Source of the DNA: JBGTBQ01 sp041749275
GTDB taxonomy: Bacteria; Acidobacteriota; Blastocatellia; Pyrinomonadales; Pyrinomonadaceae
Direction: 5' to 3'
NCBI GenBank assembly: GCA_041749275.1
Contig: JBGTBQ010000232.1
Location: 1 to 38,231, forward strand
DNA: 38,231 nt
Below, in pieces: positions 24,333 through 32,202 of the stretch. A model generated the notes under the pieces. The model saw only the letters and a program-made list of their open reading frames with translations. It was not told the origin of the DNA and ran no database searches. A program made the position numbers and the translations under genes. Position 1 is the stretch's first letter; the number at the start of each line of letters is the position of its first letter.

Positions 24333-24384
24333 CTCTCAATCCTCGCCAAGAAAGAACAGGGCGGCAAACCCACATCCACGCGGG

Positions 24385-24425
24385 GTGTGCGGGCGAAGGC
24401 CGAAAAGACCTTCGCCCGCCGACAC
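24385..24425 (-). terminator. Hairpin between the Cys-rich mini-gene and the candidate selenoprotein
   Basis: GTGTGCGGGCGAAGG (24385-24399) pairs with CCTTCGCCCGCCGACAC (24409-24425), with a 2-base bulge in the right arm. It lies in the 112-base gap between two (-) genes and could terminate or attenuate transcription into the selenoprotein gene. Confidence 0.5.
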
Positions 24426-24444
24426 GCACGCTTACGCGAGCGCC

Positions 24445-24630
24445 TTACTGCTTACGCGCCGCGCAGCAGGAGCCGCCCGAGCAGCACGACGAGCCGGTGC
24501 AACAGCTCGCGCCGGTCGAGCAACTGGCGTTGTTATCTTGCGTGGTGGATTGAGTGCTGCCGCTGGCGGCGTAGACGACGCCGGCCAGTCCGAGCGCAAA
24601 GGTAAGCGCGAGAACTTTGATTCTCTTCAT
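24445..24630 (-). CDS. Small exported Cys-rich protein
   Basis: 61 residues with AGGAG at good distance before the ATG. A signal peptide (MKRIKVLALTFALGLAGVVY) is cleaved near AAS. The mature 40 residues contain nine Cys, mostly as spaced pairs: CSTG, ASCCTG, SSCCSG, GSCCAA. Such Cys density in a tiny secreted protein suggests soft-metal binding (copper, zinc, mercury, arsenite) or disulfide-linked structure; this is inference. It sits in a run of Cys-rich envelope genes on the same strand. Confidence 0.8.
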   Translation of the reverse strand: MKRIKVLALTFALGLAGVVYAASGSTQSTTQDNNASCSTGASCCTGSSCCSGGSCCAARKQ

Positions 24631-24704
24631 TCTTGTATCTCCTGAATGTGAAAACAGTCGAGTCCGAAGACGGCGAACGGTTCACCATCTGCTTCGACCG
24701 CTTT

Positions 24705-25190
24705 TTAAATCAGGAAGACACAACAGCGGAGATAGGTTCCGCCCCGGTCAGGCACACGCCGCTGACCGGAGAGGAAGGAGGCGGGAAGTGTTTCGACGCC
24801 TGAGATAAACGGCAGAACGTGTGACGTGATGGCGGCAGGCGCGTCAACGATTCCTGCTTTGCGAACCTGTTCAGCCGTCTGTCCCGCGAGTGGGCAGCAG
24901 CGCGTCAGCGGGAGTGATCGCGTCGGAGTTTCGACCGACGGCTGACCGTCACGAGATACTTTCGCGCGGCAACAATCATGCCCGGCGGATAAAGGACATG
25001 ATGCCCCTTCACCGGTGTCTTGCAATGCGCCGGCTCCCGACGACTCAACGGCGGTCGCGGCGAACACATCTCTCTCGCAGCCGACCAGACACATCACGCC
25101 GCCGAGCCAGAGCACGAGCGCGAGGGCGACGAGGCGTCGCATCACTCCGCCCGCTCGCTTCCGCATGGTCTCTGTCGGCGTCGTGTTCAT
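24705..25190 (-). CDS. Cys-rich lipoprotein of unknown function
   Basis: The start is uncertain: GTG 25220, ATG 25190, ATG 25166 or ATG 25142 are all in frame, and I list 25190 (161 residues). A lipobox (WLGGVMCLVGC) follows a hydrophobic stretch that begins at the 25142 Met, so the mature protein is a lipid-anchored envelope protein. It has repeated Cys motifs: ASCPLSAGHDCCRAK, LTRCCPLAG and YLRCCVFLI at the very end. CC pairs match the style of the next gene. The family is not recognised. It begins 59 bases after the PCYCHC gene stop and ends 74 bases before the mini-gene, consistent with an operon. Confidence 0.7.
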   Translation of the reverse strand: MNTTPTETMRKRAGGVMRRLVALALVLWLGGVMCLVGCERDVFAATAVESSGAGALQDTGEGASCPLSAGHDCCRAKVSRDGQPSVETPTRSLPLTRCCPLAGQTAEQVRKAGIVDAPAAITSHVLPFISGVETLPASFLSGQRRVPDRGGTYLRCCVFLI

Positions 25191-25248
25191 CGCGGGAGAT
25201 TCTATTCCTTCACACTTCACGGTGTCCAGACTTACGGTCTCGACCGGC

Positions 25249-25785
25249 TCAATGCCCCGCCTGCTCTTCTGAATATTTGGCGACGATGCGCTCGCGTATT
25301 TGCGCGGGCGTGAGCTTCTCTTCCTTTTCGAGCTTGTAAGCCAGCAGCGCCTCGTCTATGCAGATAGCGCAGTGCGCGGCGTGGTCGTCCACGAAGCAGG
25401 TGTGGAGGCTCTTATGCCCGAAGCCCTTGTCGCAATGGCAATAGCACGGGAGTTGCGCGAGCGTGCGCGGGATCGCCTTCGCGGCTTCGTAGCCTTCGCG
25501 CTGCTTGCCGAAGAACTTGGCGGGCGAGAGCGTGGGCGACAGATTTTTCAGGCTCGCCACGTCGGTCTCGAACGCAGGCACTTCGCCCGGTGCGCCGTGG
25601 CTATGGCCGTGGTCATCCGGTTGCACGCGAGGCCGACTCGCGGCCTGCTTCGCCGGCCCGTGTGATGCGGCCACCTGAGCTTTAGAATCAACCACGGGCG
25701 CTCGACGCTCATCCTTCGCCGTACAGGCGCCCCCCATGACGGCGGCCAGCGCGATGAGTCCGACCAAAAGAACCTTACATCTCAT
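25249..25785 (-). CDS. PCYCHC-motif lipoprotein
   Basis: I start at the ATG at 25785, with GAGGAG 9 bases upstream (an ATG at 25794 is too close to that site); 178 residues. The lipobox VMGGAC places the lipidated Cys at 21. A His-rich linker (DDHGHSHG) precedes LAQLPCYCHCDKGFGH, the hallmark of the PCYCGC-motif family of unknown function, and then CFVDDHAAHCAICIDEALLA, giving seven Cys and several His. Metal or heme-like cofactor binding, or redox activity, is likely by inference. It heads the Cys-rich cluster on this strand. Confidence 0.82.
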   Translation of the reverse strand: MRCKVLLVGLIALAAVMGGACTAKDERRAPVVDSKAQVAASHGPAKQAASRPRVQPDDHGHSHGAPGEVPAFETDVASLKNLSPTLSPAKFFGKQREGYEAAKAIPRTLAQLPCYCHCDKGFGHKSLHTCFVDDHAAHCAICIDEALLAYKLEKEEKLTPAQIRERIVAKYSEEQAGH

Positions 25786-26078
25786 CGAAAGCATTCTCCT
25801 CGAAAAAAGAAATGATGAAAGGGTTCTGAGCATGAGGAACTGATGGCGAATTTCGCCCCCTTCCATCCGCATCGGACAGCGCGCGGCTCCCGCTTCGACT
25901 CTGGCGCTTCGTGAATGCCTGAACTCGATTGCCGTGCTGTCTCGAACAGGTTTGAATTTAACACGTCTCGTGCCGTCCGCGCTAACGGGCGCCGGGCGCG
26001 CTTCAAGCACGCGGCGATAGAAGACGCGCGCGCGCCGACGCGGTCGGGTTGGATTCTTATTGCGACGGAATCCGGGTC
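25786..26078. other. Intergenic region with no recognisable content
   Basis: These 293 bases lie between two (-) genes. I see no gene, strong hairpin or convincing promoter, although a promoter for the Cys-rich cluster is expected here. Confidence 0.4.
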
Positions 26079-26555
26079 TCAGTTGTTGAGCGATTCGGAG
26101 GCGCCGCCGACAGCGGACTGGCTGTTAAGGTGGGCTTCGAGGTATGCCTCGACCGTCTTGTAAATCTCGTCGTCCATAAACCAGTTGATCTTCTGGTAGG
26201 AGCGTGCGAGGCTGTCGAACGAGGGCGAGGCGAGCGCGCCGCGGTAGGTATCGAGAAACTCCATCAGCGTCGCGCGCAGCAGCGTCAATTCACGGACAAC
26301 CTCTTTCAGTTCGTACCCCTGCTGCCAGCGCTGCCGCCCGTGCTCGCGTCCCTGTTCGAGCATCACGCCGCCGCGCGGCTCGTTCTGAAGCGCGCGGCGC
26401 AACTCCTCGACGATCTGCGGGATGTGGTCAACGAGTTGGATGTAGGAGAGGCGTTCGTCGGAATTGATGCGCCGGTCGGCGGTGACCTTCTCAGTCCAGT
26501 TGCGGACGATGGTCTCATGGCCGTTCTGCAATAAACGACTGATCTCTTCTGCCAT
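26079..26555 (-). CDS. RsbR/RsbRD N-terminal-domain-like sensor protein
   Basis: 158 residues, all helical. The layout (EISRLLQNGHETIVRNWTEK, then SDERLSYIQLVDHIPQIVEE and GREHGRQRWQQGYELKEVVR) resembles the RsbRD_N domain, a globin-like four-helix sensor usually placed before a STAS or kinase domain. Here it stands alone with no output domain, so any partner must be encoded elsewhere. A GAGG lies 12 bases before the ATG. Role in stress signalling is inferred from the family. Confidence 0.65.
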   Translation of the reverse strand: MAEEISRLLQNGHETIVRNWTEKVTADRRINSDERLSYIQLVDHIPQIVEELRRALQNEPRGGVMLEQGREHGRQRWQQGYELKEVVRELTLLRATLMEFLDTYRGALASPSFDSLARSYQKINWFMDDEIYKTVEAYLEAHLNSQSAVGGASESLNN

Positions 26556-26761
26556 GTTGGGGGAACCTCTGCTTGATTTCAGGGATCATTGAAGGCGACG
26601 ACTGTCTTTGGGGAATGCGCGTCGCCGAACCTTCTACAAGCGCCCGAAGTATACGCCGGACGACGCCCGGCGAGCAATAGATTTGACCGTGGGGGGCGGA
26701 CGGTGCGACGATTCCCCTTCGTTCGTATGCGGGAAATCAATAGACGAAAGGGTAAAACGGG

Positions 26762-26980
26762 ATGGAGATTGACAAGGACAAGGTCGTGACACAGGAAGAG
26801 ACCGGCGAGCAGGCTCCGATGGACGAGGTCGAAGGGCGCGTCGAGGCCGAGATGAAGCGCATCGAAGGGAGCGCCCGCGAGTCGGTCGCGCAAGGGATGC
26901 AAGATGCGGAGCGCGAGCGCGAAGGGCGCGAGCTGAAAGAGGAGGGCGAGCGCGAACTGGACGAACAGCGCGATAATTAA
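26762..26980 (+). CDS. Small, highly charged helical protein
   Basis: 72 residues, extremely rich in Glu, Arg and Lys with no hydrophobic core (EVEGRVEAEMKRIEGSARES, then DAEREREGRELKEEGEREL). It is predicted to be a long helix or disordered and is reminiscent of small stress-induced hydrophilic proteins, but I assign no family. An AAAGGG lies upstream at slightly long distance. A strong bidirectional hairpin directly after the stop supports its being a real transcription unit. Confidence 0.55.
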   Translation: MEIDKDKVVTQEETGEQAPMDEVEGRVEAEMKRIEGSARESVAQGMQDAEREREGRELKEEGERELDEQRDN

Positions 26981-27041
26981 CAAGGTCAAAAAAAGTGAAG
27001 GCGAATTGACAACGGTCATTCGCCTTCACTTTTTTTGGCCT
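26981..27041. terminator. Bidirectional intrinsic terminator
   Basis: Arms 26981-27005 and 27017-27041 form a 25-bp stem with one G-T pair and an 11-base loop. The arms contain AAAAAAA/TTTTTTT next to the GC-rich core, so each direction yields a U-tract. It separates the convergent small charged protein and the TlpA-like gene. Confidence 0.8.
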
Positions 27042-27051
27042 TGAGCTTGCT

Positions 27052-27747
27052 TCAGTCTCCTGCCTTTTCCTGAGCCTGCGCCTTGTCAATCATGGCGCGA
27101 ATCGCCGTCGGTTTTTGCGGCGAGTAGCCACGGTATTTGACGAGAATCTTGCCGCCCGGCGCGATGACGAGGGTTTGCGGGATGCTGCTGCTGCCCTGCA
27201 TCAGCGGAAGCGCCACGGCGGCGGTCGCCCAGCCGATCTTGTAGTTGATCTTGAACTCCTTGACGAAGTCGCGCACCTTCTCCTCATCCGTCTCCGGGCG
27301 TTCGGTCGTGAGGCCGATGACCTGCACGCCCTTCTTTTCGTATTGATCGGTCAGCTCGACGAGGTGTGGGACATCGAGCCGGCACGGGCCGCACCACGTC
27401 GCCCAGATGTCGAGCACGATGGTTTTGTCCTTGTAGTCCGAAAGGCGAAAGGTCTTGCCGTCGAGCGCTTGAATCTCGGCGTCCCACACGTCGGGCGGGA
27501 CGCTTTCGAGCGCGGGCGCCGGCGTTGCCCCCTGCTGCGCCGGGCGTCCTTGAGTGATCGTTACCGCCGGCTTCCCCGCCGTGTTCGCGCCGCCGCTGAC
27601 GATGTCGGGCTTCCCGCCCGGCGTGTTGTTCGACGCTTCCGGCGGCGTGCAACCCGTGGCGAGTAACGCGACGAAGGCGGTCAAGGCCGCGAGCGCGCGA
27701 CGGGTGTAGGTTCGGAGACTCGCTTGCCGTTGTTGAAATAAAATCAT
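27052..27747 (-). CDS. TlpA-family thioredoxin lipoprotein
   Basis: 231 residues with AAGGAA ahead of the ATG. The lipobox LLATGC lipidates C33, followed by a Pro/Gly/Thr-rich linker to about residue 80. The thioredoxin fold has IVLDIWATWCGPCRLDVPHL with C119-G-P-C122, and SSSIPQTLVIAPGGKILVKY with the cis-Pro. It is a membrane-tethered periplasmic thiol reductase, distinct from the soluble copy at 22048-22545. It may serve cytochrome c or Cys-rich protein maturation; this is inference. Confidence 0.92.
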   Translation of the reverse strand: MILFQQRQASLRTYTRRALAALTAFVALLATGCTPPEASNNTPGGKPDIVSGGANTAGKPAVTITQGRPAQQGATPAPALESVPPDVWDAEIQALDGKTFRLSDYKDKTIVLDIWATWCGPCRLDVPHLVELTDQYEKKGVQVIGLTTERPETDEEKVRDFVKEFKINYKIGWATAAVALPLMQGSSSIPQTLVIAPGGKILVKYRGYSPQKPTAIRAMIDKAQAQEKAGD

Positions 27748-27799
27748 TCGTTCAAGGTTCCTTCAAAATAATGCTGCGACAGATATAACCACAAAGAAA

Positions 27800-27840
27800 C
27801 GAAGACACAAAGTCGGAAAACGTTATCCTTTGTGCCTTCG
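27800..27840 (-). terminator. Hairpin downstream of the kinase-FGE gene
   Basis: CGAAGACACAAAG (27800-27812) pairs with CTTTGTGCCTTCG (27828-27840) with one G-T type pair; looser pairing continues outward. It uses the CACAAAG word seen in other hairpins of the window. Confidence 0.5.
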
Positions 27841-27917
27841 TATTCGTGCGGTGGAATTCCGGCTCTGCCACACGGGACGACAGTCGCCGTGGAAGCCCCG
27901 TCAGAGACCCTTTCACC

Positions 27918-30497
27918 TCAAGGCGCGACGCGGACGAGGCGGAAGCCGAGCACCGGATCGCGCAGATCGCGCTCGACCCAGCGACGAGATGTAACCGTAA
28001 CGGGTTCGTTGCCCGCGTGCGTGCTCGCGTATGCCCCGCCGCGTACAACGAGCTTGCCCCGGTCGCCATCCGCCAGCCGCGTCCGGTCGTTGCCTTCGTA
28101 CATCGCGGCGGTGGAACTCGTCCACTCCCACACGTTGCCGATCAGGTCGTCGGCGCCCTGCTCCGTTCGCCCGTCGGGGAAGGAGCCGACCGGCTGCGGC
28201 GCGTCGCTGTTCAGGTTGGCGCGGCCTGTCGCCCATTCGTCGCCCCACGGGTACGCGCGCACCACGCCGCCGCCGCGCGCCGCATATTCCCACTCCGCTT
28301 CGGTCGGCAGGCGATAGGTCACGGAGTCGCGCCGCGAGCGCCACGCGGCAAATCGCTGCGCGTCTTCGTAAGAGACGTTGTTGACGGGAAGCGAGCCGTC
28401 GCCGGCCTTCGGCTGGTTGCCATCCCAGCCGGGCGGCGCGGGATGTCCGGTCTCGCGGATGAAGGAGGCGTATTCGGCGTTCGTCACCTCCGTCCGGTCA
28501 ATCGAGAACGCGCCGACCGACACCTCATGCGCGGGCCACTGGCTGTAGAGCCAGAGGAGATACCCTCTGTTCAACTGTGGGGAGACCGGAGGCACTTCGG
28601 CGCGGCCCATCCGGTAAGTGCCGCCGGGGAGCGAGACGAGGTCGGGCTTGAAGAGTTCGGGCGTCGGACTCGCGCTCGTGTTGGCATTCGTATTTGTATT
28701 TGCGTCTCCGTTCGCGTTTGTGTTCGCGCTCGCGTTGACGTTCGTGTTGGCGTTGCGGAGAGAGGCGATGATTTGCGGGACGACGAAGTACGCGAGGACG
28801 GCGCCGCCGAGCAAGATGAGTGCGGCGACGCCGCCGGCCACGATGAGCAGCATGCGCGAACGCGGTGGCTCTGGGGTCGTGACGTGCGCCCCCACGTCTT
28901 CGCCGACCGGCGGCGGCTGAGAGACGACCGCGCCGGAGGCTGACGCGGCGGCTCGTTCGTTCTCTTCATGTCTCCGGCGTCGCTCGTCCTCTTCGCGCCG
29001 CCGCTGCTCTTCTTCTTCACGAACGCGCGCCTCTTCCGCTTCGCGCCGCCGCGCCGCCTCTTCCGCTTCGCGCTCGCGCGCTTCTTCGGCCTGCCGCTCG
29101 ATCTCGGCGCGGAGCCGCGACTCCTCCGCCGTGTCGAGCAACGCGGTCGGAGCCTCGTCGCGGTTCGTCTTCGCGCTTTCGTCGTCAACCAAATCTTGCT
29201 GATAGTCGGTCGCGTCGCCGCGCTGCCCCGCCGTTTCCGCGCCGCGCCCCGGCATCCCGTCCGGCGGCGGAGTGTCTATGAGCGGCGTCGTGCCCCGCGA
29301 CGGCACGACCGGGTTGACGACGGGCGAGGACGGTTCTTCTTCGACGACGCCTGTTTGAAGACCGGCCTGCGCGTCGGCGACCGCTCCGGGGCTAACGAGA
29401 TTTCCGCTTCCTGCTCCCGCGTCCGGCTCCCGCGCTTTCGCCCGCTCGTTTGCCCCCGTCTCCTTGTCGAGGGCTTCGCTCATCGTGTCGCTCGGCGGGA
29501 TTTGCACGGTCTGCATCCCGATGACGCCGGACTGCCGCGCGGCGGCGGCGGCGGCGCTCACGGCGGCGGCGGCCTCCTCCAACTCGGCGATGAACTCCTT
29601 GACGTTCTGTGGGCGGGCGCTCGCCTCTTTTTCGAGCGCGTGAAGGACGGCCCGTTCCAGTTCCGGCGGCACGAACACGCCGCGTTCATGCAGCGGCATG
29701 GGCCTCGTCGTGAGGTGCTTGTTCATAATCGAGGGGACGGAGTTCCCCTTGAACGGCACTTCACCCGCGAGCATCTGGTAGAGAATGACTCCGAGCGAGT
29801 AGATGTCCGCGCGGCGGTCAACGTCTTCGTCGCCCCACTGCTCCGGGGCCATGTAGAAAGGCGACCCCATCATGCCCTGCGTCTGCGCCGCGACGAACGA
29901 GCCGAGCAGTTCGCCCGACTTGATCTTCGCCAGACCGAAGTCGAGCACCTTGACGCCATGTTCCGGCGCCGCGCCGTTCTTCAGCAGGATATTCAGCGGC
30001 TTCAAGTCGCGGTGGACTATCTCCTCTTCATGCGCCGCGCCCACGCCGGCACAGACGGCGAGCATGATTTCGAGGGCGCGCGCCGGCGGCAATTTCCCTT
30101 CGAGTTGCAGGATGTCGTGGAGCGAGCGACCCTCGACGAACTCCATGACGAGGAAGGGCACCGTGTCGTTGATGATGCCGTAGTCGGTGACGCCGACCGT
30201 GTTCTGGTGTTGAATGGCCGCCGCCGCCATCGCCTCCTGCCGGAAGCGCGTGGTGAGCGACGGGTCGTTGCCGACCAGATCGGGGAGGATAACTTTGATC
30301 GCGTGCTGCGTCTTGAGGAAGATGTGGCGGGCCTTGTAGACGATGCCCATGCCGCCCTGTCCGAGCCGCGACTCGAGCTGGTAACGACCATCGAGCACCG
30401 TCTCGCCGCGGAGGGTCTGTTTCAACACCTCTCCGTCGCCCGGACAATGGTTCACCTCATCGGGGTAGCAACGGCAGCAGACGTTACACTCTTTCAT
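27918..30497 (-). CDS. Transmembrane Ser/Thr protein kinase fused to FGE-sulfatase domain
   Basis: 859 residues. The N-terminus is a small zinc-ribbon-like element (CNVCCRCYPDEVNHCPGDG). The kinase domain (about 39-315) has GQGGMG (P-loop), Lys68 in AIKVIL, the catalytic HRD (D164 in VHRDLKPLNIL), DFG (D186) and MAPEQ, so it should be active. A disordered region and an Arg/Glu coiled coil (EAEEARVREEEEQRRREE) lead to one membrane helix (MLLIVAGGVAALILLGGAVL), an Asn/Thr-rich linker, and a formylglycine-generating-enzyme-like (FGE-sulfatase) domain: LVSLPGGTYRMGR, FSIDRTEVTNAEYASFI, RLPTEAEWEYAARG, GNVWEWTSS and VVRGGAYAS. The FGE-like part would be periplasmic and may be a ligand sensor rather than an enzyme. 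No strong Shine-Dalgarno is seen at the ATG. Confidence 0.93.
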   Translation of the reverse strand: MKECNVCCRCYPDEVNHCPGDGEVLKQTLRGETVLDGRYQLESRLGQGGMGIVYKARHIFLKTQHAIKVILPDLVGNDPSLTTRFRQEAMAAAAIQHQNTVGVTDYGIINDTVPFLVMEFVEGRSLHDILQLEGKLPPARALEIMLAVCAGVGAAHEEEIVHRDLKPLNILLKNGAAPEHGVKVLDFGLAKIKSGELLGSFVAAQTQGMMGSPFYMAPEQWGDEDVDRRADIYSLGVILYQMLAGEVPFKGNSVPSIMNKHLTTRPMPLHERGVFVPPELERAVLHALEKEASARPQNVKEFIAELEEAAAAVSAAAAAARQSGVIGMQTVQIPPSDTMSEALDKETGANERAKAREPDAGAGSGNLVSPGAVADAQAGLQTGVVEEEPSSPVVNPVVPSRGTTPLIDTPPPDGMPGRGAETAGQRGDATDYQQDLVDDESAKTNRDEAPTALLDTAEESRLRAEIERQAEEAREREAEEAARRREAEEARVREEEEQRRREEDERRRRHEENERAAASASGAVVSQPPPVGEDVGAHVTTPEPPRSRMLLIVAGGVAALILLGGAVLAYFVVPQIIASLRNANTNVNASANTNANGDANTNTNANTSASPTPELFKPDLVSLPGGTYRMGRAEVPPVSPQLNRGYLLWLYSQWPAHEVSVGAFSIDRTEVTNAEYASFIRETGHPAPPGWDGNQPKAGDGSLPVNNVSYEDAQRFAAWRSRRDSVTYRLPTEAEWEYAARGGGVVRAYPWGDEWATGRANLNSDAPQPVGSFPDGRTEQGADDLIGNVWEWTSSTAAMYEGNDRTRLADGDRGKLVVRGGAYASTHAGNEPVTVTSRRWVERDLRDPVLGFRLVRVAP

Positions 30498-30599
30498 CGG
30501 CAGGCTCTATGGTAGACAGACGGCTGGTAGATCATGCGATTGACGACGAACGTTGACCGACAGGCCGCGCGACATAATCACCAGTGCAAACATAGCGCG

Positions 30600-30641
30600 T
30601 GAAAAATTCCAACAACTCGTATGAAAAATTCTAACAACTCG
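30600..30641. repeat. Tandem 22-bp direct repeat upstream of the kinase gene
   Basis: TGAAAAATTCCAACAACTCG (30600-30619) and TGAAAAATTCTAACAACTCG (30622-30641) differ at one base and recur at 22 bases, about two helical turns. AT-rich within GC-rich DNA and about 105 bases upstream of the kinase start, they look like a pair of regulator-binding sites. Confidence 0.45.
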
Positions 30642-30671
30642 GTTAGGAGCAGGCAAGGAAAACAAAAGAGA

Positions 30672-30717
30672 GGCTGGAGGCCAGCGAAAGATTATTGCCT
30701 TTCACTGGCCTCCAGCC
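30672..30717 (-). terminator. Hairpin downstream of the PilT-type gene
   Basis: Arms 30672-30690 and 30699-30717 match over 19 bases with one mismatch and an 8-base loop, just past the stop of the (-) ATPase gene. Confidence 0.6.
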
Positions 30718-30742
30718 CCAGCCTCTAACTTCTCTTTTTTGC

Positions 30743-31891
30743 CTATCTTCTGCGCGACGGCGTGCTCGTGACGGAGACGACGCGCTCCATATCTTCTTTG
30801 GCCTGATCGGAGGCGGAGCGCACCCCGGCGACGCGCAGACGGAACTCGTCCGCGTTCGATGCTCCGCGCAGCGCCTCCTCGATGGTGATGCGGCCTGTCT
30901 GAAAGAGGTCGAAGAGCGATTGGTCGAAGGTCTGCATCCCGTACTGCGAGGTGCCCGCGGCGATGGCGTCGCGGATGAGCGAGGTCTTCTCTTCGTTGAT
31001 GATGTAGTCGCGGATAAGGCCCGTCGTAACCATCACCTCGCACGCCGGCACGCGCCCCAGCCCGTGTGCGGAGCGCACGAGGCGCATCGAGACGACCGCG
31101 CGCAGAATGCCGGCGAGTTGGATGCGGACGGACTTTTGCAGGTGCGGCGGGAAGGCGGAGACGATGCGGCGGATGGTCTCGGTCGCGTCGAGCGTGTGCA
31201 AGGTCGAAAGGACGAGGTGGCCGGTCTCGGCGGCGACCAGCGCCGTCTCGATGGTGTCGAAGTCGCGCATTTCACCGACGAGGATCACGTCCGGGTCTTG
31301 TCGCAACGCGCCGCGCAGCGCCTCCGCGAACGAGCGCGTATCCACGTCCACCTCGCGCTGCGTGATGAAGCACTTCTTGTCGCGGTGGAGAAACTCGATG
31401 GGGTCTTCGATGGTGACGATGTGTCCGCCGCGCGTCTCGTTGATGAGGTCAATGATCGAGGCGAGCGTCGTTGACTTGCCGCTGCCGGTGGTGCCCGTCA
31501 CGAGGACGAGGCCGCGCTGCTCTTCGGCGATTTTCTCGATGACGGACGGGAGGCCGAGACCCCGAATCGAGCGCACGGCGTCGGGGATGACCCGTAGGAC
31601 GATGCCGACCGTGCCTCGCTGCTGGAAGATGTTGGCGCGGTAGCGCCCCAGCCCCGGCACGCCGTATGCGATGTCGGCTTCGGACATCTCCTTGAAGCGC
31701 TGCTTCTGCCGGTTCGACATCATCGAGAAGGCCAAGTCGAGCGTGTCCTCCTGCGTGAGACGCTGCGTGTCGGGCAGGGGCCGCAAATCGCCGCTGATCC
31801 GAATGAAGGGCTGCGAACCGGCCTTGATGTGCAGGTCGGACGCGCCGAGCTGCGTGGCGGCGCGGAGATATTCGTCAATCTTAACGGACAT
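30743..31891 (-). CDS. pilT: PilT-type twitching motility ATPase
   Basis: 382 residues. GASDLHIKAGSQPFIRISGD is the family N-terminus. Walker A GTTGSGKST (133-141), the Asp-box region IVTIEDPIEFLHRDKK, Walker B ILVGEMRD and the His box LVLSTLHT are all present. It should be the cytoplasmic hexameric motor that retracts type IV pili; PilU-like use cannot be excluded because the two are close. No other pil gene is in the window, so the pilus genes lie elsewhere. A GAGG-like site stands before the ATG and a good promoter lies about 160 bases upstream. Confidence 0.93.
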   Translation of the reverse strand: MSVKIDEYLRAATQLGASDLHIKAGSQPFIRISGDLRPLPDTQRLTQEDTLDLAFSMMSNRQKQRFKEMSEADIAYGVPGLGRYRANIFQQRGTVGIVLRVIPDAVRSIRGLGLPSVIEKIAEEQRGLVLVTGTTGSGKSTTLASIIDLINETRGGHIVTIEDPIEFLHRDKKCFITQREVDVDTRSFAEALRGALRQDPDVILVGEMRDFDTIETALVAAETGHLVLSTLHTLDATETIRRIVSAFPPHLQKSVRIQLAGILRAVVSMRLVRSAHGLGRVPACEVMVTTGLIRDYIINEEKTSLIRDAIAAGTSQYGMQTFDQSLFDLFQTGRITIEEALRGASNADEFRLRVAGVRSASDQAKEDMERVVSVTSTPSRRR

Positions 31892-32202
31892 GTGTGTGCT
31901 TTGAAGCCTCTTGGAAACAGGGGACGGCGACGTGCGTGTGTCGGAATCGAGGAGTTGTTTCGGGACGCTCTTCGGGAACTTGTAAAATTTGGTGAGACTC
32001 AGGGCCGGGGTTTTCGGCGTCGCCGGTTAGTTATAAAGCCCGACGAGCACCGAAAGCATTGTAACTTGGCCGCTTCCGTGTGGTCAACAGTTTCGATTAC
32101 AACGTGCGCGAACAACAATTCGTGTTTTTGGGTTTATGTGGCGTGCGTGGGTTATTACTTATCTGCTAATGCACTATTTCCAATTTGGCTTTGATAATTG
32201 TC
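31892..32202. other. Intergenic region upstream of the PilT-type gene
   Basis: These 311 bases contain the promoter at 32058-32087 and otherwise no gene or strong hairpin. From about 32050 onward the DNA becomes more AT-rich, marking the start of the atypical segment. Confidence 0.5.
32058..32087 (-). promoter_or_regulatory. Putative sigma-70 promoter for the PilT-type gene
   Basis: On the minus strand TTGACC (32087-32082) and TACAAT (32063-32058) are 18 bases apart, giving a start near 32051 and a leader of about 160 bases. Confidence 0.5.

Noticed and set aside
24232..24429. Minus-strand frame overlapping the start of the candidate selenoprotein
   Set aside because: It is in a different frame, Arg/Ser-rich, and would cross the hairpin at 24385-24425.
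28968..30515. Plus-strand open frame of about 515 codons opposite the kinase
   Set aside because: It has no family pattern, and the kinase motifs on the other strand are complete.
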